From positions 7,501 to 71,500 of the forward strand of contig NZ_CP129971.1 of NCBI RefSeq assembly GCF_030503855.1: 64,000 nt of DNA, in the 5' to 3' direction. Under the pieces are notes generated by a model. It saw only the letters and a program-made list of their open reading frames with translations. It had not been told where the DNA came from and searched no databases. Made by a program: the position numbers and the translations under genes. Below are positions 17,305 through 25,926 of the stretch, in pieces. Positions within the stretch are counted from its first letter, which is position 1. Each line of letters opens with the position of its first letter. This DNA comes from Marivirga salinae (GTDB lineage: Bacteria > Bacteroidota > Bacteroidia > Cytophagales > Cyclobacteriaceae).

Positions 17305-17577
17305 TAAACTTTCAAATATATAATTTCAGTATTAATTTAATACAGCTTCATTGTCGATATATGTTATAGAATTAAATCAATTCACAGAGATCCGGGCTTT
17401 TACTCGAAATAAGGAAACCAGTTCTTATTGAAGCACTAATCCAAACAACAGTTTTAATATTAGCAATTGGAACTCATTAAACAGCGAGGCACAATTAGAA
17501 GAAGTGAATATTAATTACGGAAGTATTACTAATGATATTCAACAGCCGAATTAATACTTTTATATTAATCTTCCAAT
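17305..17577 (+). other. Spacer with a possible coding remnant
   Basis: Between the small membrane protein and the nqrF terminator, bases 17432-17554 read as 40 codons ending in TAA (...NISNWNSLNSEAQLEEVN...). The frame has plausible coding composition but no start codon; it begins after a TGA. It may be the 3' remnant of a lost gene. No other feature is seen. Confidence 0.25.
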
Positions 17578-17606
17578 AAAAAAGGGGCTCAAAAGCCCCT
17601 TTTTTA
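17578..17606 (-). terminator. Intrinsic terminator after nqrF
   Basis: AAAAGGGGCT, loop CAAA, AGCCCCTTTTTT forms a strong G+C stem with A and T runs on both sides, so it can act in both directions. It lies 20 bp beyond the nqrF stop. Confidence 0.88.
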
Positions 17607-17626
17607 ATTATTTAATATTATTAAGA

Positions 17627-18931
17627 TTACCCACCGAAATCATCAAATCTGATATTTTCTGGCGGAACACCCATGTCATCTAACATCTTTAACACTGCTG
17701 CATTCATCATTGGAGGTCCACATAAGTAGAATTCTACTTCCTCTGGCTCTTTATGATGCTTTAAGTAGTTATCATATAAAGCATTGTGAATAAATCCAGT
17801 GTAACCATCACCATCTTTATCATCTAAGCTTTTCTTGATCTTCCAGTTATCTTCCTCCAATGGTTCAGATAAAGCAACATGGAATTCAAAATTTGGATTA
17901 TTCTTTTCGATATCTCTAAAATGATCTACATAGAACAATTCTCTTTTAGATCTACCACCATACCAATAAGCAACTTTTCTGTCAGTTCCTTGTGTATGGA
18001 ATAAGTGGAAAATGTGAGAACGCAATGGAGCCATACCAGCACCACCACCAATATAAATCATTTCAGCATCAGACTCATTGATGAAGAATTCACCATAAGG
18101 ACCTGAAATCGTTACTTTATCCCCTGGTTTTCTAGTGAAAACATAAGAAGAACAAATACCAGGATTTACATCCATCCATGTATTTTTAGCTCTATCCCAA
18201 GGTGGAGTAGCAATTCTAATATTCAACATGATGATATCTCCCTCAGCTGGGTGATTGGCCATAGAGTAAGCTCTAAATATAGGCTCATCATTTTTCATCA
18301 CTAAATCCCACAAACCGAAATTATCCCAATCTTCTTGGAAAATATCTTCTTTGTGGCCTAAGTCAGGATGAGGAGTAATATCAATATTTTTAAATTCACA
18401 AGTAATTGCAGGTACATCAATTTGAATATAACCACCAGATTCGAAATCTAATGTTTCGCCTTCTGGCAACTGCACAACAAATTCTTTAATGAAAGTAGAA
18501 ACGTTATAGTTAGATTTAACTGTACATTCCCATTTCTTAATACCGAAGATTTCTTCCGGTATGCGAATGTGCATATCTTCTTTCACTTTCACTTGGCAAG
18601 AAAGCCTAACATTTTCTTTCTTTTCAGATCGGCTAAGATGACCTTCCTCTGTTGGTAAAACATCTCCACCACCATCTTCAACTACACATTTACACATGGC
18701 ACAAGTACCACCACCACCGCAAGCAGAGGGAAGATAAATATCTTGACCAGATAGAGTTGAAAGTAGAGTAGAGCCTGCAGAAGTTACAATTGGATTGTCT
18801 TCATCTCCATTAACATAAATGTTTACTGGACCAGACTGAACTAATTTTGATTGTGCAAATAACAGAATCAATACCAATAATAGTATTAAGACGGTGAATG
18901 CAATAATTGAGGTTATAACTACTGATGTCAT
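17627..18931 (-). CDS. nqrF: Na+-translocating NADH:quinone reductase subunit F
   Basis: This 434-residue protein is the NADH-oxidising entry subunit of Na+-NQR in the inner membrane. One membrane helix lies at about 5-28. A 2Fe-2S domain follows with [13 protein letters not shown] (Cys about 71, 77, 80) and SCQV near 112. The FAD domain carries RAYSMANHP, and the NADH domain [16 protein letters not shown] and [12 protein letters not shown]. Length and order match NqrF. The usual partners nqrA-E are not adjacent, which is unusual. It stands alone between a radical SAM gene and small ORFs. Confidence 0.96.
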   Translation of the reverse strand: MTSVVITSIIAFTVLILLLVLILLFAQSKLVQSGPVNIYVNGDEDNPIVTSAGSTLLSTLSGQDIYLPSACGGGGTCAMCKCVVEDGGGDVLPTEEGHLSRSEKKENVRLSCQVKVKEDMHIRIPEEIFGIKKWECTVKSNYNVSTFIKEFVVQLPEGETLDFESGGYIQIDVPAITCEFKNIDITPHPDLGHKEDIFQEDWDNFGLWDLVMKNDEPIFRAYSMANHPAEGDIIMLNIRIATPPWDRAKNTWMDVNPGICSSYVFTRKPGDKVTISGPYGEFFINESDAEMIYIGGGAGMAPLRSHIFHLFHTQGTDRKVAYWYGGRSKRELFYVDHFRDIEKNNPNFEFHVALSEPLEEDNWKIKKSLDDKDGDGYTGFIHNALYDNYLKHHKEPEEVEFYLCGPPMMNAAVLKMLDDMGVPPENIRFDDFGG

Positions 18932-18972
18932 GAACTTTTATTTTGTTCTAAATGATTCAATTAATTGAGTTG

Positions 18973-18980
18973 CAAATATA
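18973..18980 (-). promoter_or_regulatory. Putative -7 box of nqrF
   Basis: TATATTTG on the minus strand matches TAnnTTTG, 42 bp upstream of the nqrF start. No clear TTG lies at -33. It supports independent transcription of this nqrF. Confidence 0.45.
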
Positions 18981-19083
18981 TTACTTAAAATGTAAACCTA
19001 TAAGTTCGTTTGGATATTTTTCTAATAATATATTCGCAAATCTAACAGTTAGATGATTCAAAAAGTTGGCGGAAAGTGAAAAT

Positions 19084-20064
19084 TTATTTAAAAATATTTT
19101 TCCAAGTACCTTTTAGTTTATTGTATTTGATTGTGGAAGGTAATGCTTTCCAAAAATATTGATTGATTTCAACTGCAAATGATGGCTGCATATAGCAGTT
19201 TATGGCACATCCTTCACATTCCGGGAGCCTTCCTTCTAATGATGCTAATTTTTGGACTTCCTCGGATTTATATAAATTAAACAAATCCCCATTTATAGGA
19301 TATTCCTTTTTTCCAAGATGATAGCAAGGCAGCACTAATTCATTTTTTGGGGAAATCACCAAAGAAGATGAAGCTGCTTTGCAAACTGGGTCATCAACAT
19401 GATTACCACCATTTTTCCTGAGTTCAATAAATGCCTCATTCAAATAAATATTCTTCTTTTTTCCCATTAGGGTGAGATAATCCAAATTCTCATTTGTTAA
19501 ACCTCCTCCTGTCTCTACAGTATTATAATCAAAAATGGGATTGACGATCAATACCAAATCATTAGGCAAGCAGATTGATTGATAAACTTTCTCTAATTCC
19601 CCTATATTTTCATTCATAGCAGTGAATAAAATATCAGGCTTCTCTCCAAGTTCCTTAGCTATTTCTATTGATTTCATCACAAAATCAAAACAGCCCACTC
19701 CTCTTACTTCATCATGCTGTTTAGCATCCGCAAAATCTAAAGAGAAATGAAGCATATCTATTAATCCTTTTAAAATTTCTGCTTTTTTAGGATAAAGTAA
19801 TCCATTGGTAGTAAGCGTAGTTATGAAACCCAGCTCTTTCGCCATCTTAAGAAAAATATGGATTTCATTATGCAAAAGAGGTTCACCACCTGTAAAATCA
19901 ATAACTTTAACACCCAGTTTTTTGAGGTCTTTTAAGTTTTGTTCTACATCTTCTACCTTAATATATGGACTTGGTTTTTCCCATATATCGCAGAAATAGC
20001 AACTAGCATTGCAACGATAGGTCACATAATAATTACATAAAACTGGTTTCCTAATTAGACGCAT
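19084..20064 (-). CDS. Radical SAM protein with SPASM-like C-terminus
   Basis: A 326-residue protein. The radical SAM cluster motif CNASCYFCDIW (CxxxCxxC) lies near residue 18. It is followed by DFTGGEPLLH and TLTTNGLL, which bind S-adenosylmethionine. The C-terminal part has further cysteines (DDPVCKAA, LPCYHLG, CEGCAINCYM), resembling a SPASM or twitch auxiliary cluster region. Such proteins modify peptides or small substrates or remodel cofactors. No candidate substrate peptide lies beside it. The specific reaction is unknown; hopanoid-synthesis HpnH-like proteins are a more distant alternative. Confidence 0.82.
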   Translation of the reverse strand: MRLIRKPVLCNYYVTYRCNASCYFCDIWEKPSPYIKVEDVEQNLKDLKKLGVKVIDFTGGEPLLHNEIHIFLKMAKELGFITTLTTNGLLYPKKAEILKGLIDMLHFSLDFADAKQHDEVRGVGCFDFVMKSIEIAKELGEKPDILFTAMNENIGELEKVYQSICLPNDLVLIVNPIFDYNTVETGGGLTNENLDYLTLMGKKKNIYLNEAFIELRKNGGNHVDDPVCKAASSSLVISPKNELVLPCYHLGKKEYPINGDLFNLYKSEEVQKLASLEGRLPECEGCAINCYMQPSFAVEINQYFWKALPSTIKYNKLKGTWKNIFK

Positions 20065-20162
20065 TTTGCTAATTTAGATAGAAGGCTTTCGAAATGCTAA
20101 AATGATATCGTGAAATGAACATAAATTTTAAAATCCTTAACATACCAACCGAGGATAGCTTG

Positions 20163-20215
20163 CCTGCCTCTGGCAGGAATAAAATTTATTGAATTCCATC
20201 CCGATAAATACGGGA
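20163..20215. repeat. Two short hairpin repeats
   Basis: CCTGCC TCT GGCAGG (20163-20177) and TCCCG ATAAATA CGGGA (20199-20215) are small perfect hairpins lying close together between divergent genes. Similar CCTGCC and CCCGATA...CGGGA words recur in many Bacteroidota intergenic regions (from memory). They are followed by no T-run, so terminator function is unlikely. Confidence 0.5.
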
Positions 20216-20255
20216 CAAGTTGTGACCATTGACAATAAACATATATACATGAAAT

Positions 20256-20780
20256 ATGGATTTGAAAACAAAATTAAAAAGTAGAATTAGTAAAAATGAA
20301 ATAGTAGAATTAATTCAATTATTGAATAATAACAGGATTTCTATTGAGGAAATAATTGATCTACTCAAAAATAAGGAAACACAATTTCAAGCATCATGGT
20401 TGATGACTCACTTAGTTGAAAATAAACCAAGTATTTTAAAAGAAATTCATATTACACAATTAGCAGAAATCTTAGAAAACACAACACATGAAGGACTTGA
20501 AAGAAATATCTGGCGCTCGCTAAATTTCGTTGAAATACCACCCGAAACACATGAAAGTCTGATAAACACAGCATTTGAAAAACTAGAGAACCATAAAACC
20601 GCAATAGCAATACAGGTTTTCTCAATGAGTGTATTGGAAAAGCTTTTGATTAAAGAAGTAGAATTGCAAAAAGCACTAAAAGCAATATTAGAACTAAAAT
20701 TGGAGCGGCAACCTACACCCGGCTTGAAGTCAAGAGCCACTAAAATAATTAATAAAATCAATTCAAAAATTGAATATTAA
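20256..20780 (+). CDS. Hypothetical helical (HEAT-like) protein
   Basis: A 174-residue, almost wholly alpha-helical soluble protein of about seven helices, with alternating leucine pattern and no signal peptide. The fold looks HEAT-repeat-like (for example the helix pairs around QASWLMTHLVENKPSILKEI), but I cannot name a family. It is a single-gene unit that shares a bidirectional terminator with accD. Confidence 0.6.
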   Translation: MDLKTKLKSRISKNEIVELIQLLNNNRISIEEIIDLLKNKETQFQASWLMTHLVENKPSILKEIHITQLAEILENTTHEGLERNIWRSLNFVEIPPETHESLINTAFEKLENHKTAIAIQVFSMSVLEKLLIKEVELQKALKAILELKLERQPTPGLKSRATKIINKINSKIEY

Positions 20781-20798
20781 AAAAAATAATCTTTCCTA

Positions 20799-20841
20799 AA
20801 AACTTAAAATGCCATTTGGACAAAATGGCATTTTAAGTTTT
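20799..20841. terminator. Bidirectional terminator between a hypothetical gene and accD
   Basis: An 18-bp perfect inverted repeat (AAAACTTAAAATGCCATT and its complement) surrounds a 7-nt loop. A-rich and T-rich ends suit both directions. It lies 18 bp after one stop and 19 bp after the convergent accD stop. Confidence 0.85.
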
Positions 20842-20860
20842 AATATCTATTTAATGAAAA

Positions 20861-21700
20861 TTATTTCAACATTTTCAATAAAGTAGTCAGTTTTGTTTTT
20901 AATTGTCTTCTATCCACAATGAAATCTAAAAAGCCATGTTCTAAAACAAATTCAGCGCTTTGGAAACCTTTAGGCAAATCTTTTCCAATAGTTTCGCGAA
21001 TAACTCGTGGTCCAGCAAAGCCAATTAATGCACCTGGTTCGGCTATATTAAAATCACCCAACATAGCATAAGAAGCTGTTACGCCACCCGTTGTAGGATC
21101 GGTTAATAAAGAAATATAAGGGATTTTAGCCTCAGAAAGTTGAGCTAATTTTGCTGAAGTTTTTGCCATTTGCATAAGCGAAAAACCTGCTTCCATCATT
21201 CTGGCACCACCTGATTTAGAAATCATCAAGAAAGGAACCTTCTTTTTGATAGAGTAATCAATTGCACGAGCAATTTTTTCACCTACCACAGACCCCATTG
21301 ATCCACCAATAAAACTGAAATCCATACAAGCTACGCATAAATCCAAGCCGTTCATTTTACCATGGGCGGAACGAACTGCATCCTTTAATTCCGTTTTCTC
21401 CTGAGATTGTTTTATTCTCACCGGGTAAGGTTTGCTATCCACAAAATCCAATGGATCAGCAGAACTCATATCTTTATCAAGCTCAGTGAACTTGTTATCA
21501 TCAAAAAGAATTTCAAAATATTCTTTAGAACCTATCCTAACATGATATTCATCATCAGGACTAACGTAAGCATTTTCCTTAAGCTCACGCATGTGAATAA
21601 TTTTACCACCGGGGGTTTTATACCATAATCCGTCTGGTGCTTCTTTTTTATTTTCTGTAGGAGTTAAAATCCCTTTATTTTGTCGCTTAAACCAAGCCAT
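20861..21700 (-). CDS. accD: Acetyl-CoA carboxylase carboxyltransferase beta subunit
   Basis: A 279-residue protein that, with AccA, transfers the carboxyl group from carboxybiotin to acetyl-CoA, the first committed step of fatty acid synthesis. The crotonase-like core has [38 protein letters not shown] and [12 protein letters not shown]. The N-terminal zinc-ribbon region is present in length but all four cysteines are gone: the two CxxC positions read TPGG and SPDD. This appears to be a lineage trait of Bacteroidota rather than decay. It has its own promoter at 21750-21781. Confidence 0.96.
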   Translation of the reverse strand: MAWFKRQNKGILTPTENKKEAPDGLWYKTPGGKIIHMRELKENAYVSPDDEYHVRIGSKEYFEILFDDNKFTELDKDMSSADPLDFVDSKPYPVRIKQSQEKTELKDAVRSAHGKMNGLDLCVACMDFSFIGGSMGSVVGEKIARAIDYSIKKKVPFLMISKSGGARMMEAGFSLMQMAKTSAKLAQLSEAKIPYISLLTDPTTGGVTASYAMLGDFNIAEPGALIGFAGPRVIRETIGKDLPKGFQSAEFVLEHGFLDFIVDRRQLKTKLTTLLKMLK

Positions 21701-21749
21701 ATTGTTTCAATTTTAAATCAAAACCTATATTAGGTTCTTGTTGGAAGTT

Positions 21750-21781
21750 CAAAGATAAATGAATTGACTGTCAATTGCCAA
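21750..21781 (-). promoter_or_regulatory. Promoter of accD
   Basis: On the minus strand TTG (21781..21779), 21 bp, TATCTTTG (21757..21750) fits the Bacteroidota consensus. Transcription would start near 21744, about 44 nt before the accD ATG. The spacer also contains AATTGAC/GTCAATT, a small inverted repeat. Confidence 0.72.
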
Positions 21782-21985
21782 AGTAAAAGTTTAAAACCCA
21801 ATCCAAATCTTTAATTTCATCTCTATTTTAACCTTATACCACTCTGAATGACGAATTAATTATTAAATATACACTCACTTAAAAATAAAATACAAACTAA
21901 TCCTAACAAACGTTAGTAGCTGATTTACAGAATATTAAAAAATCATAAAAATATTTTGTTAGAAAATATAAAGCTGCGACATTTA

Positions 21986-22005
21986 CGGAATGAACGTTCA
22001 TTCCG
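21986..22005. promoter_or_regulatory. 20-bp palindromic operator over the tetR start codon
   Basis: CGGAATGAACGTTCATTCCG is a perfect palindrome. The tetR ATG (21990-21992) lies inside its left half, so the operator includes the first five codons. TGAAyG-type palindromes are common TetR/AcrR sites. Binding would block elongation or early initiation of tetR and the fabH gene behind it. Confidence 0.75.
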
Positions 22006-22580
22006 CCATAGAAAACAAACTAGATAAAAAGACATTAATACTAGAAACCACATTAGAATTGATTTCTGAAAATGGGTTTCATGGAACTCCTATATCTATG
22101 ATTGCTGAAAAAGCAGGAATCGGAGCTGGAACTATATACCGTTATTTTGAAAACAAGGAAGACTTGATCAATGAGTTATTCAAAGAAATCAAAAGGCGCG
22201 TGATGCATGCGATGTTATATGACTATGATGAAAAAGAAAGTTTTAAGGAAAGATTCAAGCATTTATGGATGAATTTAATCCATTATTTTATGGACCATCC
22301 TAAAGCTTTTCAATTTATAGAACAGCATCGTTATGCTTCCTACATGAGCAAATTGACCAGAGAAGAAAGTTTTATGATCATGTCTCCAGTTATGATGTTT
22401 TTTATTGAAGCCAAAAGGGCAAAGGCCATGAAAGATTTACCGGTTTATACGATTATCTCATTATCATATGGGCCAATAACTTCTTTGGCAAAATTGCAGA
22501 TTGACCATGAACAACATTTAAGTGCGGAACGCATAGAGCAAGCAGCGGATGCCTGCTGGGATGCAGTAAGAAGAATTTAA
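21990..22580 (+). CDS. TetR/AcrR-family transcriptional regulator
   Basis: A 196-residue regulator with an N-terminal helix-turn-helix at about 15-60 (TLELISENGFHGTPISMIAEKAGIGAGTIYRYF) and a helical ligand-binding C-terminal domain. No later methionine precedes the helix-turn-helix, so the ATG within the palindrome is the most plausible start. It is followed after 27 bp by a ketoacyl-ACP synthase III gene in the same direction, which it probably controls together with itself. The ligand is unknown; an acyl-CoA would fit. Confidence 0.9.
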   Translation: MNVHSAIENKLDKKTLILETTLELISENGFHGTPISMIAEKAGIGAGTIYRYFENKEDLINELFKEIKRRVMHAMLYDYDEKESFKERFKHLWMNLIHYFMDHPKAFQFIEQHRYASYMSKLTREESFMIMSPVMMFFIEAKRAKAMKDLPVYTIISLSYGPITSLAKLQIDHEQHLSAERIEQAADACWDAVRRI

Positions 22581-22607
22581 GCAGTATTATATTACAAACA
22601 TAAAATT

Positions 22608-23684
22608 ATGAAAACACCTAATGTAGTTTTTAATGGAATTGGTTCTTATGTGCCAGAAAACATAGTTCCAAACGAACATTTTCTCAATCATGAATTTTAC
22701 ATGGAAGATGGAAAACCATTTGATATATCGAATGAGGAAATCATCAAAAAATTTGAAAAGATTACAGGCATAAAGGAGAGGCGTTATGCAAATGATGATC
22801 AATTAAATTCTGATTTAGGTGCACTTGCAGCTGAAAACGCATTAAAAAATAGTAGCATAGATAAGGAAGAATTGGATTATATTATCTACGCTCAAAATTT
22901 TGGAGATATAGAAGCTGGCACCAACAGGATTGACAATATGCCTAGTTTGGCTGCGAAAGTAAAGCATAAATTAAAAATTCAGAATCCTGATGTGGTTTGC
23001 TATGATATTATTTTTGGGTGTCCGGGTTGGGTACAAGGCGTTATTCAAGCCTACCAAATGATAAGAAGCGGATTTTGCAGAAATGTAATGGTTATCGGAG
23101 CAGAAACTTTGAGTAGATGTGTTGATCCTCATGATAGAGACGGAATGATTTTTTCTGATGGCGCTGGAGCTACTATTGTATCAGCATCATATGATGACGA
23201 CAGAAAAGGGATTTTAGGCTTTGCCAACAGAACAGATGCTAATGAAGAATTGAATTACCTGGCAATGGGAAAATCCAACAAGCCTAATATGGATAAAGAT
23301 GCCCGCTACATTAAAATGAAGGGTAGAAAAATTTATGAATATGCATTGGATGAAGTAGCCACTGCTATGCAATCCGCTCTTAGGCGATCTGGTATATTTA
23401 TGGAAAATATTCAAAAGGTGTTGATCCATCAAGCGAATGAGAAAATGGACGAAGCAATTCTTAGAAAGCTTGGTCAATTATATAATTTAAAGCTTGAAGC
23501 AAAAGACATGATGCCTATGACTATCCAGAAATTTGGAAACAATTCAGTTGCCACTGTTCCCGTTATGCTAGATATGGTATTAAAAGGAGAGATTGAAGGA
23601 CATGAAATCAAAGAAGGGGATGATATTATTTTAGCCTCTGTTGGTGCAGGCATGCACATTAATGCTATAATTTATAGAATGTAG
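22608..23684 (+). CDS. 3-oxoacyl-ACP synthase III family protein (KAS III, FabH-like)
   Basis: A 358-residue thiolase-fold condensing enzyme. The catalytic triad is visible: Cys in IIFGCPGWVQGVIQAY, His in KVLIHQANEKMDEAI and Asn in KFGNNSVATVPVML. Length is slightly above housekeeping FabH (about 320-330), with an insertion near residues 25-45, as in FabH paralogues that use unusual acyl donors. It lies directly after a tetR gene and before a terminator, so it is a regulated accessory enzyme rather than the main FabH of an fab cluster. The product is unknown. Confidence 0.88.
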   Translation: MKTPNVVFNGIGSYVPENIVPNEHFLNHEFYMEDGKPFDISNEEIIKKFEKITGIKERRYANDDQLNSDLGALAAENALKNSSIDKEELDYIIYAQNFGDIEAGTNRIDNMPSLAAKVKHKLKIQNPDVVCYDIIFGCPGWVQGVIQAYQMIRSGFCRNVMVIGAETLSRCVDPHDRDGMIFSDGAGATIVSASYDDDRKGILGFANRTDANEELNYLAMGKSNKPNMDKDARYIKMKGRKIYEYALDEVATAMQSALRRSGIFMENIQKVLIHQANEKMDEAILRKLGQLYNLKLEAKDMMPMTIQKFGNNSVATVPVMLDMVLKGEIEGHEIKEGDDIILASVGAGMHINAIIYRM

Positions 23685-23693
23685 TATAAACAA

Positions 23694-23720
23694 AAAAAGA
23701 CCGCTAGAGCGGTCTTTTTT
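23694..23720. terminator. Bidirectional terminator after fabH-like gene
   Basis: A-run, GACCGC TAGA GCGGTC, then TTTTTT forms a compact G+C stem with A and T tracts on both sides. It ends the tetR-fabH unit and, on the other strand, the small lipoprotein gene. Confidence 0.88.
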
Positions 23721-23741
23721 ATTTCATCTTATGTAAAGAAA

Positions 23742-24002
23742 TTATCCTTCTACTTCTTCTTTAACCTCTTCAGTTGCTTCTTCTACTTCTTCTGTACCTT
23801 CTTCTACTGCTTCTTCAGTTCCTTCTTTTACTTCTTCAGCAGCATCTTCGATCTCATCACCTGCATCTTCTACAGCATCTTTTACTTCTTCAGTAGATTC
23901 TTCTATCTGATCTTTTGCTTCTTCTTTTTCGCTTTTGTTATCGCAAGCAACTACAGCTAAGGTGAAAGCACCTAATAAAAATAATGTGAATAATTTTTTC
24001 AT
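23742..24002 (-). CDS. Small acidic lipoprotein with heptad/undecad-type repeats
   Basis: An 86-residue protein. A signal peptide ends in the lipobox AVVAC (Cys about 20). The mature part is almost only Glu, Asp, Ala, Val, Thr and Lys in repeated units such as EEVKDAVEDAGDEIEDAAEE, which should form one long amphipathic helix. No enzymatic role is expected; a surface or periplasmic spacer or stress lipoprotein is possible. A weak promoter (TTG, 18 bp, TACATTTA) lies upstream. Confidence 0.75.
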   Translation of the reverse strand: MKKLFTLFLLGAFTLAVVACDNKSEKEEAKDQIEESTEEVKDAVEDAGDEIEDAAEEVKEGTEEAVEEGTEEVEEATEEVKEEVEG

Positions 24003-24068
24003 AGTTAAAATGATTATGGTTTAAGATGTAAATGTATCTATTTATTAAGACTGACAAAAGCATATTTG

Positions 24069-25376
24069 CTATTTTTTTCTAAAAACAAGCTTAACAGGCA
24101 CACCTTCAAAATCAAAATGCTCTCTTAACCTATTTTCCAAATAACGCTCATAAGGAGGTTTTATATATTGTGGAAGATTACAGAAAAAAGCAAAAGTCGG
24201 AGTATAAGTTGGCAACTGAGTGACATACTTAATCTTAATATATTTCCCCTTTAAAGCAGGTGGTGGATATTTTTCAATCTCTTTCAACATTGCTTCATTA
24301 AGAGCTGAAGTAGTTACTTTCTCTGTTCTACTAAAATAAATTTTAGTGGCTAATTCTATTGCTTGAAAAATTCTTTGTTTTTCAATTACAGAGGTGAAAA
24401 TAATCGGGATATAATCTAGTGGGCCTAATTTTTCCTGAATATCTTTTTTAAACTTATCATGTGTCTTACCATCTTTTTCAACCAAATCCCACTTATTGAC
24501 CATGATCATGATGCCCTTTTTATTTTTATGAGCCAGACCAATTATTTGCATATCTTGAGACTCAAACCCACGAGTTGCATCAATCATTACTATACAAACG
24601 TCACTGTCTTGCAAAGCTTGAATGGCTCTGATAGTGGAATAAAATTCTATATCATCTTTTGTTTTGGTCTTTTTTCTTAATCCCGCAGTATCAGTCAGGA
24701 TAAAATCTTTTCCATATAACTTATAATGCGTATTGATAGAATCTCGGGTTGTTCCTGCAATATCAGTTACGATAGTTCTTTCATCACCTAATAGAGCATT
24801 TAGAAATGAAGATTTTCCAGCATTTGGACGGCCTAAAATCGCCAATCTCGGTACTCCTTCAAAAGGATCTTTATGATCATCATCTGGGAAAAGCTTCACT
24901 ACAGCATCCAAAACCTCTCCAGTTCCAGAACCACTAGCAGATGACATGCTAAAAACTTCATCGAAGCCTAAGCCATAAAATTCACCAGCCATATAGCTCT
25001 TTTCAGTGTTATCAGCTTTATTGGCAATTACATAAACTGGCTTACCTACTTCTCTTACGATATTTGCGAAATCTTTATCCATATCCGTTAAGCCGGTATG
25101 GCAATCGACCATAAATAAAATAACAGTCGCTTCTTTTAAAGCTTCTTTTACCTGCTTTCTGATTTCTTTTTCGAATATATCGTTGGAGCCGGTTACATAT
25201 CCACCTGTATCGATTACAGTGAATTTTTTTCCGATCCATTGCGCCTCACCGTACTGTCTATCGCGCGTTACGCCCGATTCATTATCCATAATCGCCTGCT
25301 TACGCTCTACTAAACGATTAAAAAAGGTGGATTTACCGACATTCGGTCTCCCTACTATTGCTACTATGTTTGACAT
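24069..25376 (-). CDS. der: GTPase Der (EngA), ribosome assembly
   Basis: A 435-residue protein with two tandem GTPase domains and a C-terminal KH-like domain. The first G domain has GRPNVGKSTFFNRL (P-loop), DTGGY and NKAD. The second has GRPNAGKSSFLNALL, DTAGLRKK and NKWD. The KH-like tail runs from about 350. Der is essential for 50S subunit maturation. Its start codon abuts the left heptamer array of the four-helix-bundle element, so its native upstream region may have been replaced. It lies in the same direction as era. Confidence 0.97.
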   Translation of the reverse strand: MSNIVAIVGRPNVGKSTFFNRLVERKQAIMDNESGVTRDRQYGEAQWIGKKFTVIDTGGYVTGSNDIFEKEIRKQVKEALKEATVILFMVDCHTGLTDMDKDFANIVREVGKPVYVIANKADNTEKSYMAGEFYGLGFDEVFSMSSASGSGTGEVLDAVVKLFPDDDHKDPFEGVPRLAILGRPNAGKSSFLNALLGDERTIVTDIAGTTRDSINTHYKLYGKDFILTDTAGLRKKTKTKDDIEFYSTIRAIQALQDSDVCIVMIDATRGFESQDMQIIGLAHKNKKGIMIMVNKWDLVEKDGKTHDKFKKDIQEKLGPLDYIPIIFTSVIEKQRIFQAIELATKIYFSRTEKVTTSALNEAMLKEIEKYPPPALKGKYIKIKYVTQLPTYTPTFAFFCNLPQYIKPPYERYLENRLREHFDFEGVPVKLVFRKK

Positions 25377-25413
25377 TTTTAATTACGAATTATAAATTTT
25401 TTAATTACGAATT
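25377..25413. repeat. Left heptamer array of the four-helix-bundle element
   Basis: Read on the minus strand it contains TAATTCG TAATTAA twice, the second copy running straight into the der ATG. It is the inverted counterpart of the array at 25864-25926. The 11-mer AATTACGAATT occurs twice here and its complement several times in the right array. Confidence 0.8.
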
Positions 25414-25432
25414 TGGAAAAGGACAATTCACT

Positions 25433-25789
25433 TTATTCCGTTTTCGCTTTTATAGTTTTTTGTATTGAACCAATGATTTTTAATATTTCTTCACATTTCT
25501 CTATCATTAGTAATGCTTTATTAGGTTCTAATAAGCCAGAATCTTTAATTAACCTTAACCAATAATGTGTTTCTCTAGCTTCTTTATATGAAATTGATAG
25601 TTTTGCTATAAAATCCTTTCTTGATTGAGCGCCAATTGCTTCTTCCACATTTGCCCCAACTGAAGTACCTGACCTTAATATTTGAGAAGATATTTCAAAA
25701 TGTGTTTCCTTTTTTAATAACTGAGCAATCTTAATAACTTCTAAAGCAAATTGATAACTTTTTAATTGAATGATATTTTGCGATTTCAT
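25433..25789 (-). CDS. Four-helix-bundle protein (TIGR02436, 23S intervening-sequence-type)
   Basis: A 118-residue helical protein with the family hallmarks LKSYQFALEVIKIAQLL, SSQILRSGTSVGANVEEAIGAQSRKDF and EARETHYWLRLI. Relatives are encoded in 23S rRNA intervening sequences, and the fold is shared with Avd of diversity-generating retroelements; a nucleic-acid-binding role is inferred. Here it is not in an rRNA gene. It sits alone between der and era, flanked by inverted heptamer arrays that fill the rest of the 550-bp spacer. This is suggestive of a small mobile unit. No reverse transcriptase or transposase is present. Confidence 0.9.
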   Translation of the reverse strand: MKSQNIIQLKSYQFALEVIKIAQLLKKETHFEISSQILRSGTSVGANVEEAIGAQSRKDFIAKLSISYKEARETHYWLRLIKDSGLLEPNKALLMIEKCEEILKIIGSIQKTIKAKTE

Positions 25790-25863
25790 TGTTGGGGATA
25801 TTTAGTTGAAAATATTTTAGGAGATGAAGTTAATAAAAACTATTAATGTCATCTCAAATTTCC

Positions 25864-25926
25864 TAATTGATAATTCGTAATTCGTAATTCTTAATTCTTA
25901 ATTCGTAATTATTAATTATTAATTAA
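25864..25926. repeat. Right heptamer array: nine tandem TAATTNN units
   Basis: In 7-bp steps: TAATTGA, TAATTCG, TAATTCG, TAATTCT, TAATTCT, TAATTCG, TAATTAT, TAATTAT, TAATTAA, then TCA, which is the complement of the era stop codon. The array is exactly 63 bp and ends at the coding boundary. It is inverted relative to 25377-25413. Confidence 0.9.

Noticed and set aside
20163..20215. Terminator for the radical SAM upstream region
   Set aside because: Both hairpins lack a T-run and lie between divergent genes, so nothing would end there.
25433..25789. Annotation as a ribosomal protein S23
   Set aside because: TIGR02436 proteins are four-helix bundles named after 23S intervening sequences; no rRNA is near, so this is not a ribosomal protein.
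25377..25926. Diversity-generating retroelement
   Set aside because: The four-helix-bundle protein resembles Avd, but no reverse transcriptase, template repeat or variable repeat is visible.
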